In this document: in pieces, positions 45,721 to 54,481 of the stretch
Numbering within the stretch: position 1 is the stretch's first letter
Layout: the number at the start of each line of letters is the position of its first letter
Source of the DNA: Halobacteriales archaeon
GTDB lineage: Archaea; Halobacteriota; Halobacteria; Halorutilales; JAHENH01
Assembly: GCA_018609935.1 (NCBI GenBank)
Contig: JAHENH010000069.1
Coordinates: forward strand, 8,648-72,647
Length of the DNA stretch: 64,000 nucleotides
Direction: 5' to 3'
Notes under the pieces: generated by a model
The model's input: the letters and a program-made list of their open reading frames with translations, nothing else
Databases searched by the model: none
Told to the model about the DNA's origin: nothing
Position numbers and translations under genes: made by a program

Positions 45721-46476
45721 CTATCCTATATAGCTTAGATCCTCTTTACCTCCCATAGGAACTTCAGTGTCTTTAGATTCATCAAGTTTCTTAAGGAACT
45801 CTTCCATTTCTTTCGCTCTTTCTTCTAGCTTCTTAACGCTTACCTCAAAACTTAAAGCATCCATTAATACCTCAGATACGGCTTTTGCACTTTTCGGATC
45901 TACAACATATCCACTAGTTTCACCCATAAGACAGACACCATCTATATCTTTATCTTTACCAAACTCCAAAAGCAAACCTGATACACCAATTATCCCACTT
46001 TTTGGTTCATCTCCAAACTCCACACCCAAAGCCTCTATATCATCCCTTAAAGACTGAGTATTAACTGCCCCAATAACTCCGTAATCTTCTACCATTTCAC
46101 CTGTAGCTATACCACCTATAGTGAATAATTTATTTAGACCAAGATCAAGAGCAGAATCTAAAAATGCTTCAGACAACTTATAATGCCCCTCAATTGTTTG
46201 AGATTGATGGTCACCTGTAAGTAATAAAAGATCGGTATCACCTGCTCTACAATGATAAAGTTCCGCTCTTGCAAGCTCGGTTAGTCCTTCATCATCTACT
46301 GTAGTTTGTGGAGGGAAGTGATGGCTTCTAAACTCTCTAAGTAAAGTTGAATCGAATTCCTCCGTTAAATGTTCAACAACTAATTTTCCTACATGTCCTA
46401 CTCCAGGAAGCCCCTCTATTAATACTGAATCTTCAATGTCGACTTCGTTCACTTTTCTAATATCTATTTCTTCCAT
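45721..46476 (-). CDS. PAC2-family protein (proteasome assembly chaperone-like)
   Basis: 251 residues of the PAC2/COG2047 family: VLIEGLPGVGHVGKLVVEHL near 19, LLLTGDHQSQTIEGHYKLSEAFLD near 84, IGGIATGEM near 120 and CLMGETSGYVVDPKSAKAV near 184. It is part of the conserved archaeal translation cluster downstream of aIF2-alpha. The family function in archaea is not established; a role in protein complex assembly is by analogy with eukaryotic PAC2. C-terminal coiled coil (EERAKEMEEFLKKL). Confidence 0.82.
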   Translation of the reverse strand: MEEIDIRKVNEVDIEDSVLIEGLPGVGHVGKLVVEHLTEEFDSTLLREFRSHHFPPQTTVDDEGLTELARAELYHCRAGDTDLLLLTGDHQSQTIEGHYKLSEAFLDSALDLGLNKLFTIGGIATGEMVEDYGVIGAVNTQSLRDDIEALGVEFGDEPKSGIIGVSGLLLEFGKDKDIDGVCLMGETSGYVVDPKSAKAVSEVLMDALSFEVSVKKLEERAKEMEEFLKKLDESKDTEVPMGGKEDLSYIG

Positions 46477-46518
46477 TTTTAGAATTTTCTCTGGTTTTTG
46501 ATTTTCATTTCTCTGTTC

Positions 46519-47289
46519 TTATCCTTCTTCTGATCTTGACTCTTTATAGTACTCTCCCTGCCCTCCAAGCTTTTCTATGGTGTCTATAGCTTTTCTAGAT
46601 GCTTTTTCTACCTCTTTTTCGGCTTCTTTATAGTCTGGGGAGCTTGACTTTATTCTGTACTCTGGAGCACTGACATACTCTATACTAACATCTTCTTTTT
46701 CAGCCTCTTTTAATGCTTCTTTTATGTCGTCTACTCCTGTAGGAGAAAAACTTCTTAATTCCACAAAACCCACAATTTCGATGCTTGGAACTTCTACATT
46801 TTCTTGAGCTATCTCTGCAAGCTGTTCGGCTAGGGAATCTTCTATACCTGCTTTTTTAAATACACTGGATCCGTCTATAGCGCCCTTTTCTAACGCATCA
46901 TATAAAGAACCATATTCATCAATCAACATTTCTTGTATTGATTCTATTTTTTCTTCTTCATCTTCAGGTACAGCTAGAGATATCCAGTTTTTAGCCTTAG
47001 TTTCATTTCTCCAAATTTCTATTCTTTCTTTTTCCTCCGTCTCACTAACATCCTTCAACGACAGATTTATTTGTTTACTTTCTTCATCGACATCTATAAC
47101 TTCACATACAACTCTTTCACCTATATCTACATGGTCTCTAACACGTTTCACCCATCCACTAGCAACATCAGAAACATGGACAAATCCCTGGGTATCATAC
47201 TCAACCAGATCCATATATGCCCCTGTTTCTTCCTCTATATCTGCAACTTCACATACTACTAACTCACCTTCTCTTGGAAGACTAACCAT
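46519..47289 (-). CDS. eif2A: Translation initiation factor aIF2 subunit alpha
   Basis: 256 residues in three domains: an S1/OB domain (GELVVCEVADIEEETGAYMDL to KQINLSLKDVS), a helical domain (about 88-170) and a C-terminal domain (VGFVELRSFSPTGVDDIKEALK). The aIF2 trimer delivers initiator tRNA to the ribosome. It sits downstream of eL44 and eS27 as in most euryarchaea; nop10, which usually follows, is not present in the 42-base gap to the PAC2 gene. Confidence 0.95.
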   Translation of the reverse strand: MVSLPREGELVVCEVADIEEETGAYMDLVEYDTQGFVHVSDVASGWVKRVRDHVDIGERVVCEVIDVDEESKQINLSLKDVSETEEKERIEIWRNETKAKNWISLAVPEDEEEKIESIQEMLIDEYGSLYDALEKGAIDGSSVFKKAGIEDSLAEQLAEIAQENVEVPSIEIVGFVELRSFSPTGVDDIKEALKEAEKEDVSIEYVSAPEYRIKSSSPDYKEAEKEVEKASRKAIDTIEKLGGQGEYYKESRSEEG

Positions 47290-47387
47290 TAACCAAACGT
47301 CAGACTCGTCTTAAGAAAAGGCTTTCTACCTATATTTTAAACAAAAAATAAATAAGACTGGGATTATCGTCTACTATATTTTAGAAA

Positions 47388-47423
47388 ATGCGAGGAAATC
47401 CACCGAGTTTAGCCGTGGGTTGT
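47388..47423. repeat. Possible solo insertion-element right-end hairpin
   Basis: Immediately after the eS27 stop, minus strand, is GTGGG and CCAC-type pairing (CCAC 47400-47403 with GTGG 47415-47418) around a GTTTA loop, preceded by GCGAGGAAAT. This pattern is that of IS200/IS605-family right ends. The stem has a mismatch and no transposase is near, so it may simply be the operon terminator hairpin. Confidence 0.3.
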
Positions 47424-47606
47424 TTAAACGTCAGATCTAGCTTCAACTACATCAACTACTTCACCGAAGAGTTCTGCTTTACCTCCTGTGGGTTCAGCGA
47501 TTTTTGATCCACATATAGAGCATTCTACCAACGTTGATGGTTTTCTAAATACTACTTGTTCGTTTTCACAGTCCCCACATTTCAGCTTTACAAATTCACT
47601 AGCCAT
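47424..47606 (-). CDS. rps27e: Ribosomal protein eS27
   Basis: 60 residues with the zinc ribbon [11 protein letters not shown] and [16 protein letters not shown], the complete small ribosomal protein. Its ATG overlaps the eL44 stop by one base, giving a translationally coupled pair, and aIF2-alpha lies 134 bases further on. Confidence 0.96.
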   Translation of the reverse strand: MASEFVKLKCGDCENEQVVFRKPSTLVECSICGSKIAEPTGGKAELFGEVVDVVEARSDV

Positions 47607-47881
47607 TATTCAAGTTCAAGTCTTCCAGCCCTCCATCCTGGTCTAGCATGAGCTTTCCCACATTCCGTGCATCTATATCTTAGGTTTACTTTCTTTGAAG
47701 GTTTATCTCCTCCAGGAACCTTCGAAAACTTTCCATCATTACCTATACCTGTATTACGTTCCCTCTGTCTATCTATCCATTTAAGCCCTGTCTCCCTACC
47801 TCTAGAAGCCTCGTCAACCTCATGCTCAGTATGGGAATTACAGTGAGGGCAATGGGTACGCATTCGTCTTGGAAGCTTCAT
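47606..47881 (-). CDS. rpl44e: Ribosomal protein eL44 (L44e)
   Basis: 91 residues, basic with Zn sites [14 protein letters not shown] near 9 and [10 protein letters not shown] near 74, and the [20 protein letters not shown] motif that meets the ribosomal E site. Heads the eL44-eS27 unit. Divergent from dnaG with a 64-base gap. Confidence 0.96.
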   Translation of the reverse strand: MKLPRRMRTHCPHCNSHTEHEVDEASRGRETGLKWIDRQRERNTGIGNDGKFSKVPGGDKPSKKVNLRYRCTECGKAHARPGWRAGRLELE

Positions 47882-47945
47882 ATTTGATTATAAAGGGAGA
47901 GGCCTAATATAGTTCGCGCTTCTAGATTAAATTAAACAATAAAAC

Positions 47946-48998
47946 ATGGGAAAATCTGACACTACAAAATATTTTATTCATGCTGAATTTGATGCTGAAG
48001 GGATAGTGGAAAAACATGATGTTGTAGGTGCAGTATTTGGACAAACTGAAGGACTTTTAGGTGAAGAATTAGAGCTTAGAGAGCTTGAGAAATCAGGTAA
48101 AATAGATAGAATGGAGATAGATATCAATACACAAAACGGTTGCTCTAAGGGATATATAACCATAGGAAGTAGTCTAGACAGAGTTGAAACTGCAGTAATA
48201 GCAGCTTCGCTTGAGGGTATAAAAAGAATAGGGCCCTCAGAGGCCACATTTGAAGTAGAGAATGTAGAGGACATCAGAGCTAAAAAAAGAAGAGACATTG
48301 TCGAAAGAGCAAAGGAATTACTATCTGAAAGTTTTGGAGCTCCTAAAACCAAAGATATGCTTAGGGAAGTTGAAAAAGAAGAGAGGGGTATAAAAGTGGA
48401 AAACTATCTTGGCCTTCCTTCTGGACCTAATATAGAAAGTTCCAAATCAATCATTATAGTTGAAGGGAGAGCTGATGTAGCTAATCTCTTAGAATATGGT
48501 AAAGAAAACGTCATAGCAGTCGAAGGAACTAATGTACCAGAAAAAATAATTGAACTTTCAAAACAAAAGACTGTAACAGCTTTTACTGATGCCGACAGAG
48601 GAGGGGAGTTACTTCTAAAAGAACTTTCTCAGGTAGCAAATATCGACTATGTTACACGGCCTCCTGAAGGAAAATCAGTAGAAGAACTCTCTAGAAAAGA
48701 AGTTGAAAAAGTATTAGAGAAAAAACAGCCAATAGAATCAGTAGAAGACGCATTAAAAGCTAAGGAGGGGGAGATAATAATGATTGGAGAAGAATGGGAA
48801 GAAACCATAGACGAAGACGCTCTAAGAGAAGTTATAGATAAAGAAAAAGAAATACAGGAATTAATTGTAGATGAAGCAAATCAAGATATACTTGATATAG
48901 CAAGTAGAAAGAATGTTAACAAAATAATAGCTAAAAAAGAAGGAAACGTAGCTAAAAAACCATTAGATGTGAAGTTAATAACAGAGTATGAAAAATAA
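47946..48998 (+). CDS. dnaG: Archaeal DnaG-type primase/exosome subunit
   Basis: 350 residues. The TOPRIM domain is clear: IIIVEGRADVANLLEYG near 170 and AFTDADRGGELLLKELS near 215. The N-terminal half (about 1-165) is the archaeal-specific region, and the C-terminus is a long Lys/Glu-rich segment. Archaeal DnaG is a stable part of the RNA exosome and has some primase activity. Bacterial zinc-finger and helicase-binding domains are absent, as usual for archaea. Confidence 0.94.
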   Translation: MGKSDTTKYFIHAEFDAEGIVEKHDVVGAVFGQTEGLLGEELELRELEKSGKIDRMEIDINTQNGCSKGYITIGSSLDRVETAVIAASLEGIKRIGPSEATFEVENVEDIRAKKRRDIVERAKELLSESFGAPKTKDMLREVEKEERGIKVENYLGLPSGPNIESSKSIIIVEGRADVANLLEYGKENVIAVEGTNVPEKIIELSKQKTVTAFTDADRGGELLLKELSQVANIDYVTRPPEGKSVEELSRKEVEKVLEKKQPIESVEDALKAKEGEIIMIGEEWEETIDEDALREVIDKEKEIQELIVDEANQDILDIASRKNVNKIIAKKEGNVAKKPLDVKLITEYEK

Positions 48999-49086
48999 CA
49001 AGATTTGTTATCTGGTATGGATTGGAATCTAAAAAACAGAATAGATACGAAATTCTTAAGGTTAAATCAAGAAAAAGGGAAAAATA

Positions 49087-49986
49087 ATGGACAATATAGA
49101 GAATCTTAAACAAGGTACTGAGTTGGTAAAGAGAGGATTTGCAAAGATGCAAAAGGGAGGTGTGATTATGGATGTAGTCAATGCTGAACAAGCAAAGATA
49201 GCTGAAGAAGCAGGAGCTGTAGCAGTAATGGCGCTAGAAGCTGTACCTGCAGAAGTAAGAAGACGTGGAGGAGTTGCGAGAATGGCTCCCGTTGAAGTTA
49301 ACGAAGAAATAATGGATGATGTCTCTATACCTGTAATGGGAAAAGTAAGAATAGGACATACTGTAGAATCACAGATATTAGAGACATTAGGTATCGATAT
49401 GGTAGATGAAAGTGAGGTTCTTACTCCAGCAGATGAACAAAACCATATAGATAAAACTGAATTTGATGTCCCGTTTGTATGTGGTGCAAGAGATCTAGGG
49501 GAAGCTCTAAGAAGAATAGATGAAGGAGCTGCAATGATTAGAACAAAAGGAGAGGCAGGTACAGGAGATGTAGCAGAAGCTGTGAAACATACGAGGGAAA
49601 TAAAAAAGTCAATAAATGAACTTAAAGGAATGGATAAAAAAGAGAGAAGAAACTACGCCAGAAAAATAGAAGCTCCTATAGCGCTAGTGGAGGAAACAGC
49701 AGAAAAAGGTAGACTTCCTGTAGTTAATTTCGCTGCAGGTGGAATAGCTACCCCAGCAGATGCTGCATTGATGATGCAACTTGGATGCGATGGCATATTT
49801 GTAGGAAGCGGTATCTTTGAAGCTGAAAATCCGGAAAAGATGGGAAAAGCAATAGTAGAAGCAGTAAACAATTATGATAACCCTGAAGAGTTAATTGAAG
49901 TAGCTAAAAATACAGGACTTGGTATGAAAGGGAAAAATGTTTCTGAATTAAAGGAAGCTGAACAGCTACAATATAGAGGAAATTAG
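49087..49986 (+). CDS. pdxS: Pyridoxal 5'-phosphate synthase, PdxS subunit
   Basis: 299 residues, a TIM barrel that condenses ribose 5-phosphate, glyceraldehyde 3-phosphate and ammonia. Seen are [28 protein letters not shown] near 18, [16 protein letters not shown] [14 protein letters not shown] near 56, [18 protein letters not shown] near 99, [14 protein letters not shown] near 156 and [19 protein letters not shown] near 233. The catalytic Lys are in KRGF and [14 protein letters not shown]. One base after the TAG stop comes pdxT. Confidence 0.97.
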   Translation: MDNIENLKQGTELVKRGFAKMQKGGVIMDVVNAEQAKIAEEAGAVAVMALEAVPAEVRRRGGVARMAPVEVNEEIMDDVSIPVMGKVRIGHTVESQILETLGIDMVDESEVLTPADEQNHIDKTEFDVPFVCGARDLGEALRRIDEGAAMIRTKGEAGTGDVAEAVKHTREIKKSINELKGMDKKERRNYARKIEAPIALVEETAEKGRLPVVNFAAGGIATPADAALMMQLGCDGIFVGSGIFEAENPEKMGKAIVEAVNNYDNPEELIEVAKNTGLGMKGKNVSELKEAEQLQYRGN

Positions 49987-50586
49987 ATGCAGGCTGGTAT
50001 AATAGGGGTGCAAGGAGATGTCTCAGAGCATAAAAAATATGTATCAAAAGCAGGAGAAAAATTAGGCTTAGATATAAATACAAAAACAATAAGAGAAAAA
50101 GGTAAGATCCCTAGCTGTGATTTACTCATAATACCAGGGGGTGAAAGCACAACAATATCTAACCTTATAAATAAAAAAAGCATCAGAAAAGAAATAATTG
50201 AACACAATGAAAAACAAAAACTGATACTGGCTACATGTGCAGGGTTGATACTACTATCATCAAACCCTAATGATAGCAGAGTTGAACAGTTTGACATATT
50301 AGATATATCAGTGAAAAGAAATGCTTTTGGAAGACAAAAAGAATCTTTTGAAACTGAAATAGAAATAAAAGGACTGGAAAAACCATTTCCAGCTGTCTTT
50401 ATTAGAGCACCAATAATAGAGGATATTGGAGAAAAAGTAGAGGTTTTATCAAGATTCAAAGACAAAATAGTTGCTGTAAAACAAAATAATATTATAGGTA
50501 CTAGTTTCCATCCGGAGCTATCTAGTGACTATAGAATACATAAACTAATATTTGAAAATGTCCCAAATAATAGAAGAATTGCATGA
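49987..50586 (+). CDS. pdxT: Pyridoxal 5'-phosphate synthase, PdxT glutaminase subunit
   Basis: 199 residues, class I glutamine amidotransferase. GVQGDVSEH near 8, the oxyanion motif IPGGESTTI near 49, the nucleophile ATCAGLILLS near 78 and the His/Glu pair GTSFHPELS near 174. It supplies ammonia to PdxS. The 3' end overlaps hisE by 29 bases. Confidence 0.96.
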   Translation: MQAGIIGVQGDVSEHKKYVSKAGEKLGLDINTKTIREKGKIPSCDLLIIPGGESTTISNLINKKSIRKEIIEHNEKQKLILATCAGLILLSSNPNDSRVEQFDILDISVKRNAFGRQKESFETEIEIKGLEKPFPAVFIRAPIIEDIGEKVEVLSRFKDKIVAVKQNNIIGTSFHPELSSDYRIHKLIFENVPNNRRIA

Positions 50587-50839
50587 AATAATCGAAGATA
50601 GAAGAGAAAACCCAAAGGAAGATAGCTATACATCTAGCTTATTAGAAAATGGGGAAGATTCAATATTAGAAAAAATAGGAGAAGAATCTGTAGAAGTTAT
50701 ACTAGCATCTAAACAAGAAAAAGAAGAAGAAATAATACATGAAAGCGCAGACCTAATATATCATCTATTAGTGCTTTTAACATCCAAAAAAATCGATATA
50801 GAAGAGGTGTTTGAAGAACTTGAAAATAGAAGACGTTAG
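50558..50839 (+). CDS. hisE: Phosphoribosyl-ATP pyrophosphatase
   Basis: 93 residues from ATG 50558 (an upstream TTG adds two). All-helical MazG-like fold: MSQIIEELHEIIEDRRENP, SYTSSLLENGEDSILEKIGEESVEVILAS, then EIIHESADLIYHLLVLL with the metal-binding Glu and Asp residues. Removes pyrophosphate from PR-ATP in histidine synthesis; the next enzyme HisI is at 24322. Overlaps pdxT out of frame. Confidence 0.95.
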   Translation: MSQIIEELHEIIEDRRENPKEDSYTSSLLENGEDSILEKIGEESVEVILASKQEKEEEIIHESADLIYHLLVLLTSKKIDIEEVFEELENRRR

Positions 50840-50860
50840 TTCTTTTCTCCCTATATTCTT

Positions 50861-51301
50861 CTAATTATTGTTACAGATTTCAAAATATGCTGTTATGTCT
50901 TCTTCTTTAACAGTTCTTCTACCGGAATGTTTTGCTAGTTGGCATGCACTTTCAGCTACATCTAGCCCCCATTTTTCAAGATAACTAGCTAATGATTTCC
51001 TAGCGTCTTCACTAACTCTGAAATCTTCTATTTCAAGTCTAGCTATTCTATCAATTGGGGCTAGGGGAAGTATAAAATTATCTTCCGAATCACTAGTTAC
51101 TTCAATCTCCTCTATGTCCTCTGCCATCAATGTTTTTCTGTTGTCTTTTCTTGCTATATCTGCAGCTTCTTTTGCTTTTTTAGCTCCTTTTTCTTGAATT
51201 TTTTTTGCCAGTTCTTTTGGTGCACCTCCTCCTACTCTTATGTTTGGATCTGCTCTACGTATAATTGAGTCAACTGGAGCAAAAGGAAGTTCCACACTCA
51301 T
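50861..51301 (-). CDS. Histone doublet (two fused histone folds)
   Basis: 146 residues consisting of two histone folds in one chain: residues 1-70 with LPFAPVDSIIRRADPNIRVGGGAPKEL and a KTLMAEDIEE end, and residues about 73-143 with LPLAPIDRIARLEIEDFRVSEDARKSL and GRRTVKEEDITAYF. Such doublets form a pseudodimer and are known from haloarchaea and Methanopyrus; the repeats align throughout. The protein is markedly acidic compared with methanogen histones, consistent with a high-salt interior. Its start overlaps the Usp stop by four bases. Confidence 0.95.
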   Translation of the reverse strand: MSVELPFAPVDSIIRRADPNIRVGGGAPKELAKKIQEKGAKKAKEAADIARKDNRKTLMAEDIEEIEVTSDSEDNFILPLAPIDRIARLEIEDFRVSEDARKSLASYLEKWGLDVAESACQLAKHSGRRTVKEEDITAYFEICNNN

Positions 51302-51705
51302 CGTACAACAGTTACAGGAACAGATGCTTTTCTAACTAGTTCATGTGCTACACTACCAACCATTTTTTCAAATTTTCCAGATAAACCTCTATGTCCGATA
51401 AATATACAGTCACTGTCCGTTGTATGTTCTGATATTTCTTCTGCTGGGTCACCATAGAGTATAGCTGTATCTATAGAAACACCATTTTCTTCACCTATCT
51501 CTTTTGCGTCTTGTAATATTTTTTCAGCTCTATCCTCTGCTTCCGACATATCCTCCACTAGTGCATCTCCATTTTCAGAATATATTTCTGGAACAACTAC
51601 ATGGACAGCTTCTATATCTGCACTTATTGGTTTAGCTAGGTTTATAGCATATTCCAATGCTTCATCTCCTTCATCGGATCCATCAACCGCTACTGTAAAC
51701 TTCAT
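51298..51705 (-). CDS. Universal stress protein (UspA family)
   Basis: 135 residues: FTVAVDGSDEGDEALEYAINLAKP at the start, an acidic helix, and the nucleotide-binding motif IFIGHRGLSGKFEKMVGSVAHELVRKASVPVTVVR at the end (GxxG-x9-GS). It probably binds ATP. It is the middle gene of a dphB-usp-histone unit with four-base overlaps on both sides. Confidence 0.93.
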   Translation of the reverse strand: MKFTVAVDGSDEGDEALEYAINLAKPISADIEAVHVVVPEIYSENGDALVEDMSEAEDRAEKILQDAKEIGEENGVSIDTAILYGDPAEEISEHTTDSDCIFIGHRGLSGKFEKMVGSVAHELVRKASVPVTVVR

Positions 51706-52451
51706 ATTTTCTGGTCACACGAAAGAAGTTTAAGGCTTTCCTCCTCGATCTGGTGTAGAGATCCTGGGACTATTAACGAATGTGGAGTAGGGCCTATATC
51801 AGTTTTTTCTATTTTTTTAGGACTACCAAAAGATAATTGAGGGGAGTTAGTTCCAAGCCGCGCTATAGATACTAATTTATCTATATTGTTTTCTTCGTCT
51901 ATATCTCCTAGTAGTTTAGCTGCTTTGTTTGCTGTCATAGATCTTTCTTTAGTTATATCAAGGTATATCAGGGTATGCAGATCGTTATCTAGGTTTTTGA
52001 TTACTGTTTTATATGGGGAAGTTGGTTTCCAGTTATCTTTGGGGAAAGGAAGAGTAGTAGACTTACCAAATCTATAGTTTTGAAGTCCTGTAGCTCCACA
52101 TACTGCGGTCTCAACACTTGGAGCATGAACTATTTTATTTTTTATATCTTTTTTTATTGCTCTTATACGTAGATCAGAATGGGTGGTAGATATCATTGGA
52201 TCCCCTCCAACTAAAAATACTATTCTATTTTGTCTAGCTTTATCTAGAAATTTCGGATTTTCCTCTACATCATATCTAGAAAGCTTTTTTATTGGTTTTT
52301 CATGAAAACTCTCTAGTCTAGATATATCTGTTCCAGCTAGTTTTGTAGTATATAGTTCTGCAAATATCTGGTCTGCTTTTTCTATTTCTTTTTTTCCTCT
52401 AAGAGTTATACTGTATTCATCATAGAGACCTAAACCTACAAACACTAACAT
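51702..52451 (-). CDS. dphB: Diphthine synthase
   Basis: 249 residues of the tetrapyrrole-methylase fold. VFVGLGLYDEYSITLRGKKEIEKAD at the start, FLVGGDPMISTTHSDLRIRA near 78, a GLQNYRFGKSTTLPFP near 121 and PHSLIVPGSLHQIEEESLK near the end. It methylates the precursor of diphthamide on EF-2. ATG 52451; it heads an operon with usp and the histone. Confidence 0.95.
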   Translation of the reverse strand: MLVFVGLGLYDEYSITLRGKKEIEKADQIFAELYTTKLAGTDISRLESFHEKPIKKLSRYDVEENPKFLDKARQNRIVFLVGGDPMISTTHSDLRIRAIKKDIKNKIVHAPSVETAVCGATGLQNYRFGKSTTLPFPKDNWKPTSPYKTVIKNLDNDLHTLIYLDITKERSMTANKAAKLLGDIDEENNIDKLVSIARLGTNSPQLSFGSPKKIEKTDIGPTPHSLIVPGSLHQIEEESLKLLSCDQKI

Positions 52452-52596
52452 ATATACAAATAGAAAAGATTCTAGTCTAACTCCTTCGAAAAGTTATCTT
52501 TTTTAGATATTAATCTATCCTGAATAATATTGAAGAAAAATCTTATTCAAATGTATTCTTCATAAGATTAAAAATCTTTGAAGCCAAGTTTTCCCT

Positions 52597-53169
52597 ATGA
52601 AATTTGAGCCCGAATCAACTGTAGTTGTAGTGGTAGATATGCAGAATGGATTCTGTAAACCTGAGGGCTCTCTATATTCAGAGAAAAGTGAAAAAGCAAT
52701 AAAACCGATAAATGAACTGGTAAAAAAAGCAAGGAAAAACAATGTTTCTATAGTATATACACGGGATATACATACTGAAAAACAGTTCGAAGATTCATAT
52801 TACTATGATGAATTTAAAAGGTGGGGTGATCATGTATTAGAAGAGAGCTGGGAAAGTGAAATAGTTGATGAGTTAGAACCTAGAACTGGTGACCATATAG
52901 TAAAAAAACATACATATGATGCTTTCTATAAAACCGATCTAGAAGGTTGGCTAGAAGTACACGGTATAAGAGATCTATTAATATGTGGTACTCTATCTAA
53001 TGTATGCGTACTTCATACAGCATCGAGTGCAGGACTTAGAGACTACAAGCCCGTAATAATTGAAGATTCTGTAGGATATATAGAAGAAAGACATAAAGAA
53101 TATTCTATAGAACATGCAGATTGGCTTTTTGGAGAAACAATCAAAAAAGATGAAATAGAATTCGAATAA
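52597..53169 (+). CDS. pncA: Nicotinamidase (isochorismatase-like)
   Basis: 190 residues with the catalytic triad: Asp in VVVDMQNGFC near 10, Lys in IVKKHTYDAFYKTDLEGWL near 107 and Cys in LLICGTLSNVCVLHTASSAG near 138. Metal-binding residues are in YTRDIHTEKQFE. It deamidates nicotinamide to nicotinate. Followed by a nicotinate phosphoribosyltransferase on the same strand 106 bases on, which makes the NAD-salvage assignment firm. Confidence 0.9.
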   Translation: MKFEPESTVVVVVDMQNGFCKPEGSLYSEKSEKAIKPINELVKKARKNNVSIVYTRDIHTEKQFEDSYYYDEFKRWGDHVLEESWESEIVDELEPRTGDHIVKKHTYDAFYKTDLEGWLEVHGIRDLLICGTLSNVCVLHTASSAGLRDYKPVIIEDSVGYIEERHKEYSIEHADWLFGETIKKDEIEFE

Positions 53170-53275
53170 ATATCTAATATAGTACAGAGATAATAGATCT
53201 AGATATAAAAACAAAATATGCTTGGAAAAAAAAGGTTAGTATTGTATTCAACGTAAAATTTTTTAGATTAAAGAA

Positions 53276-54418
53276 ATGGATGGAAAAAAATTTGATATAA
53301 TAACGGAAAAAGAGATAGAAGAAGGTAAGGCTACGGATGCCTATTTTGAGAGGACAGAAAAAATACTAAAATCTAAGAATGTTAACCCGAAAGTAGTAGC
53401 TGATATTGGAGTAGACCTTGATAGATGGCATATATTTTCAGGTTTAAAAGATGTGGCAAATCTACTTGAAGGGAAAAAAATTGATCTCTATTCACTACCT
53501 GAGGGAACCCCGTTTAAGGAAAATCCAGTAATGAGGATAGAAGGTAACTATTTAGAATTTTGCAGATATGAAACATCTATACTAGGTTTTATATGTAAGG
53601 CAACAGCAATAGCAAGTTCTGCTATGCGTATAAAAGCTACAGCAGGAGATAAAACAGTAATAGAGTTTGGTACAAGAAGAGAACATCCATCTACTGCAGC
53701 AATGATTGAACGTTCAGCAATGATAGGGGGTATAGACGGAATATCACATATAGCCGCAGGAGAAACAATAAATATACAGTCAGGAGGTACCATGCCACAT
53801 GCATTAATAATATGTTTTAGAGATCAACAAAAAGCATGGAAAGCATACAATGATGTATTAGACAAGGACATACCTAGAGTAGCTCTATGTGACACCTATG
53901 AAGATGAAAAACTAGAATCAGTTAAGGCAGCAGAAACACTAAAGGAAGATCTAGATTCTGTAAGACTAGACACTCCCTCTAGTAGGAGAGGGGATATGAA
54001 AGAAATTGTAGAGGAAGTACGGTGGGAACTAGACTCGAGAGGATATGAAGATGTGGAAATTTTTGTAAGTGGAGGTATAGATAAAGAAGAAATAAAAAAA
54101 CTAAAAGATGTAGCAGACGGTTTCGGAGTAGGTGCTTCAATAGCAAGTGTACCCCCAGTTGATTTCTCATTGGATATTGTAGAAGTAGAAGGAGAACCCG
54201 CGGCGAAAAGAGGTGAAAAAAGCTGGAAAAAACAGATATACAGAAAAGAAATGGAAGACACACTATCACTAGAAAATGACAAACAAGAAGGTGAACCAAT
54301 GCTTAAACCTATAATCGAAAACGGGGAGATAATAGCAGAATTCCCAATAGAAAAAGCTAGAGAAAGATCCAAGCAGGGAATAAAAAACCTGAAACAAGAA
54401 GACCTACTTAAAATCTAA
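53276..54418 (+). CDS. pncB: Nicotinate phosphoribosyltransferase
   Basis: 380 residues, the archaeal short form of the family. GKATDAYFERTEKILKS near 18, the RYETSILGFICKATAIASSAMRIKATAG helix near 92, FGTRREHPSTAAMIERSAMIGGIDGISHIAAGE near 132 and a QSGGTMPHALI motif near 170, then VFVSGGIDKEEIKKLKDVADGFGVGASI near 266. It converts nicotinate to the mononucleotide, completing salvage with the adjacent nicotinamidase. Confidence 0.93.
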   Translation: MDGKKFDIITEKEIEEGKATDAYFERTEKILKSKNVNPKVVADIGVDLDRWHIFSGLKDVANLLEGKKIDLYSLPEGTPFKENPVMRIEGNYLEFCRYETSILGFICKATAIASSAMRIKATAGDKTVIEFGTRREHPSTAAMIERSAMIGGIDGISHIAAGETINIQSGGTMPHALIICFRDQQKAWKAYNDVLDKDIPRVALCDTYEDEKLESVKAAETLKEDLDSVRLDTPSSRRGDMKEIVEEVRWELDSRGYEDVEIFVSGGIDKEEIKKLKDVADGFGVGASIASVPPVDFSLDIVEVEGEPAAKRGEKSWKKQIYRKEMEDTLSLENDKQEGEPMLKPIIENGEIIAEFPIEKARERSKQGIKNLKQEDLLKI

Positions 54419-54481
54419 AAAAGGAAGTCAGTGAGAGTTCCACGTATTACCTGACCAGTGAATGTTTACATACAGGAAAAA

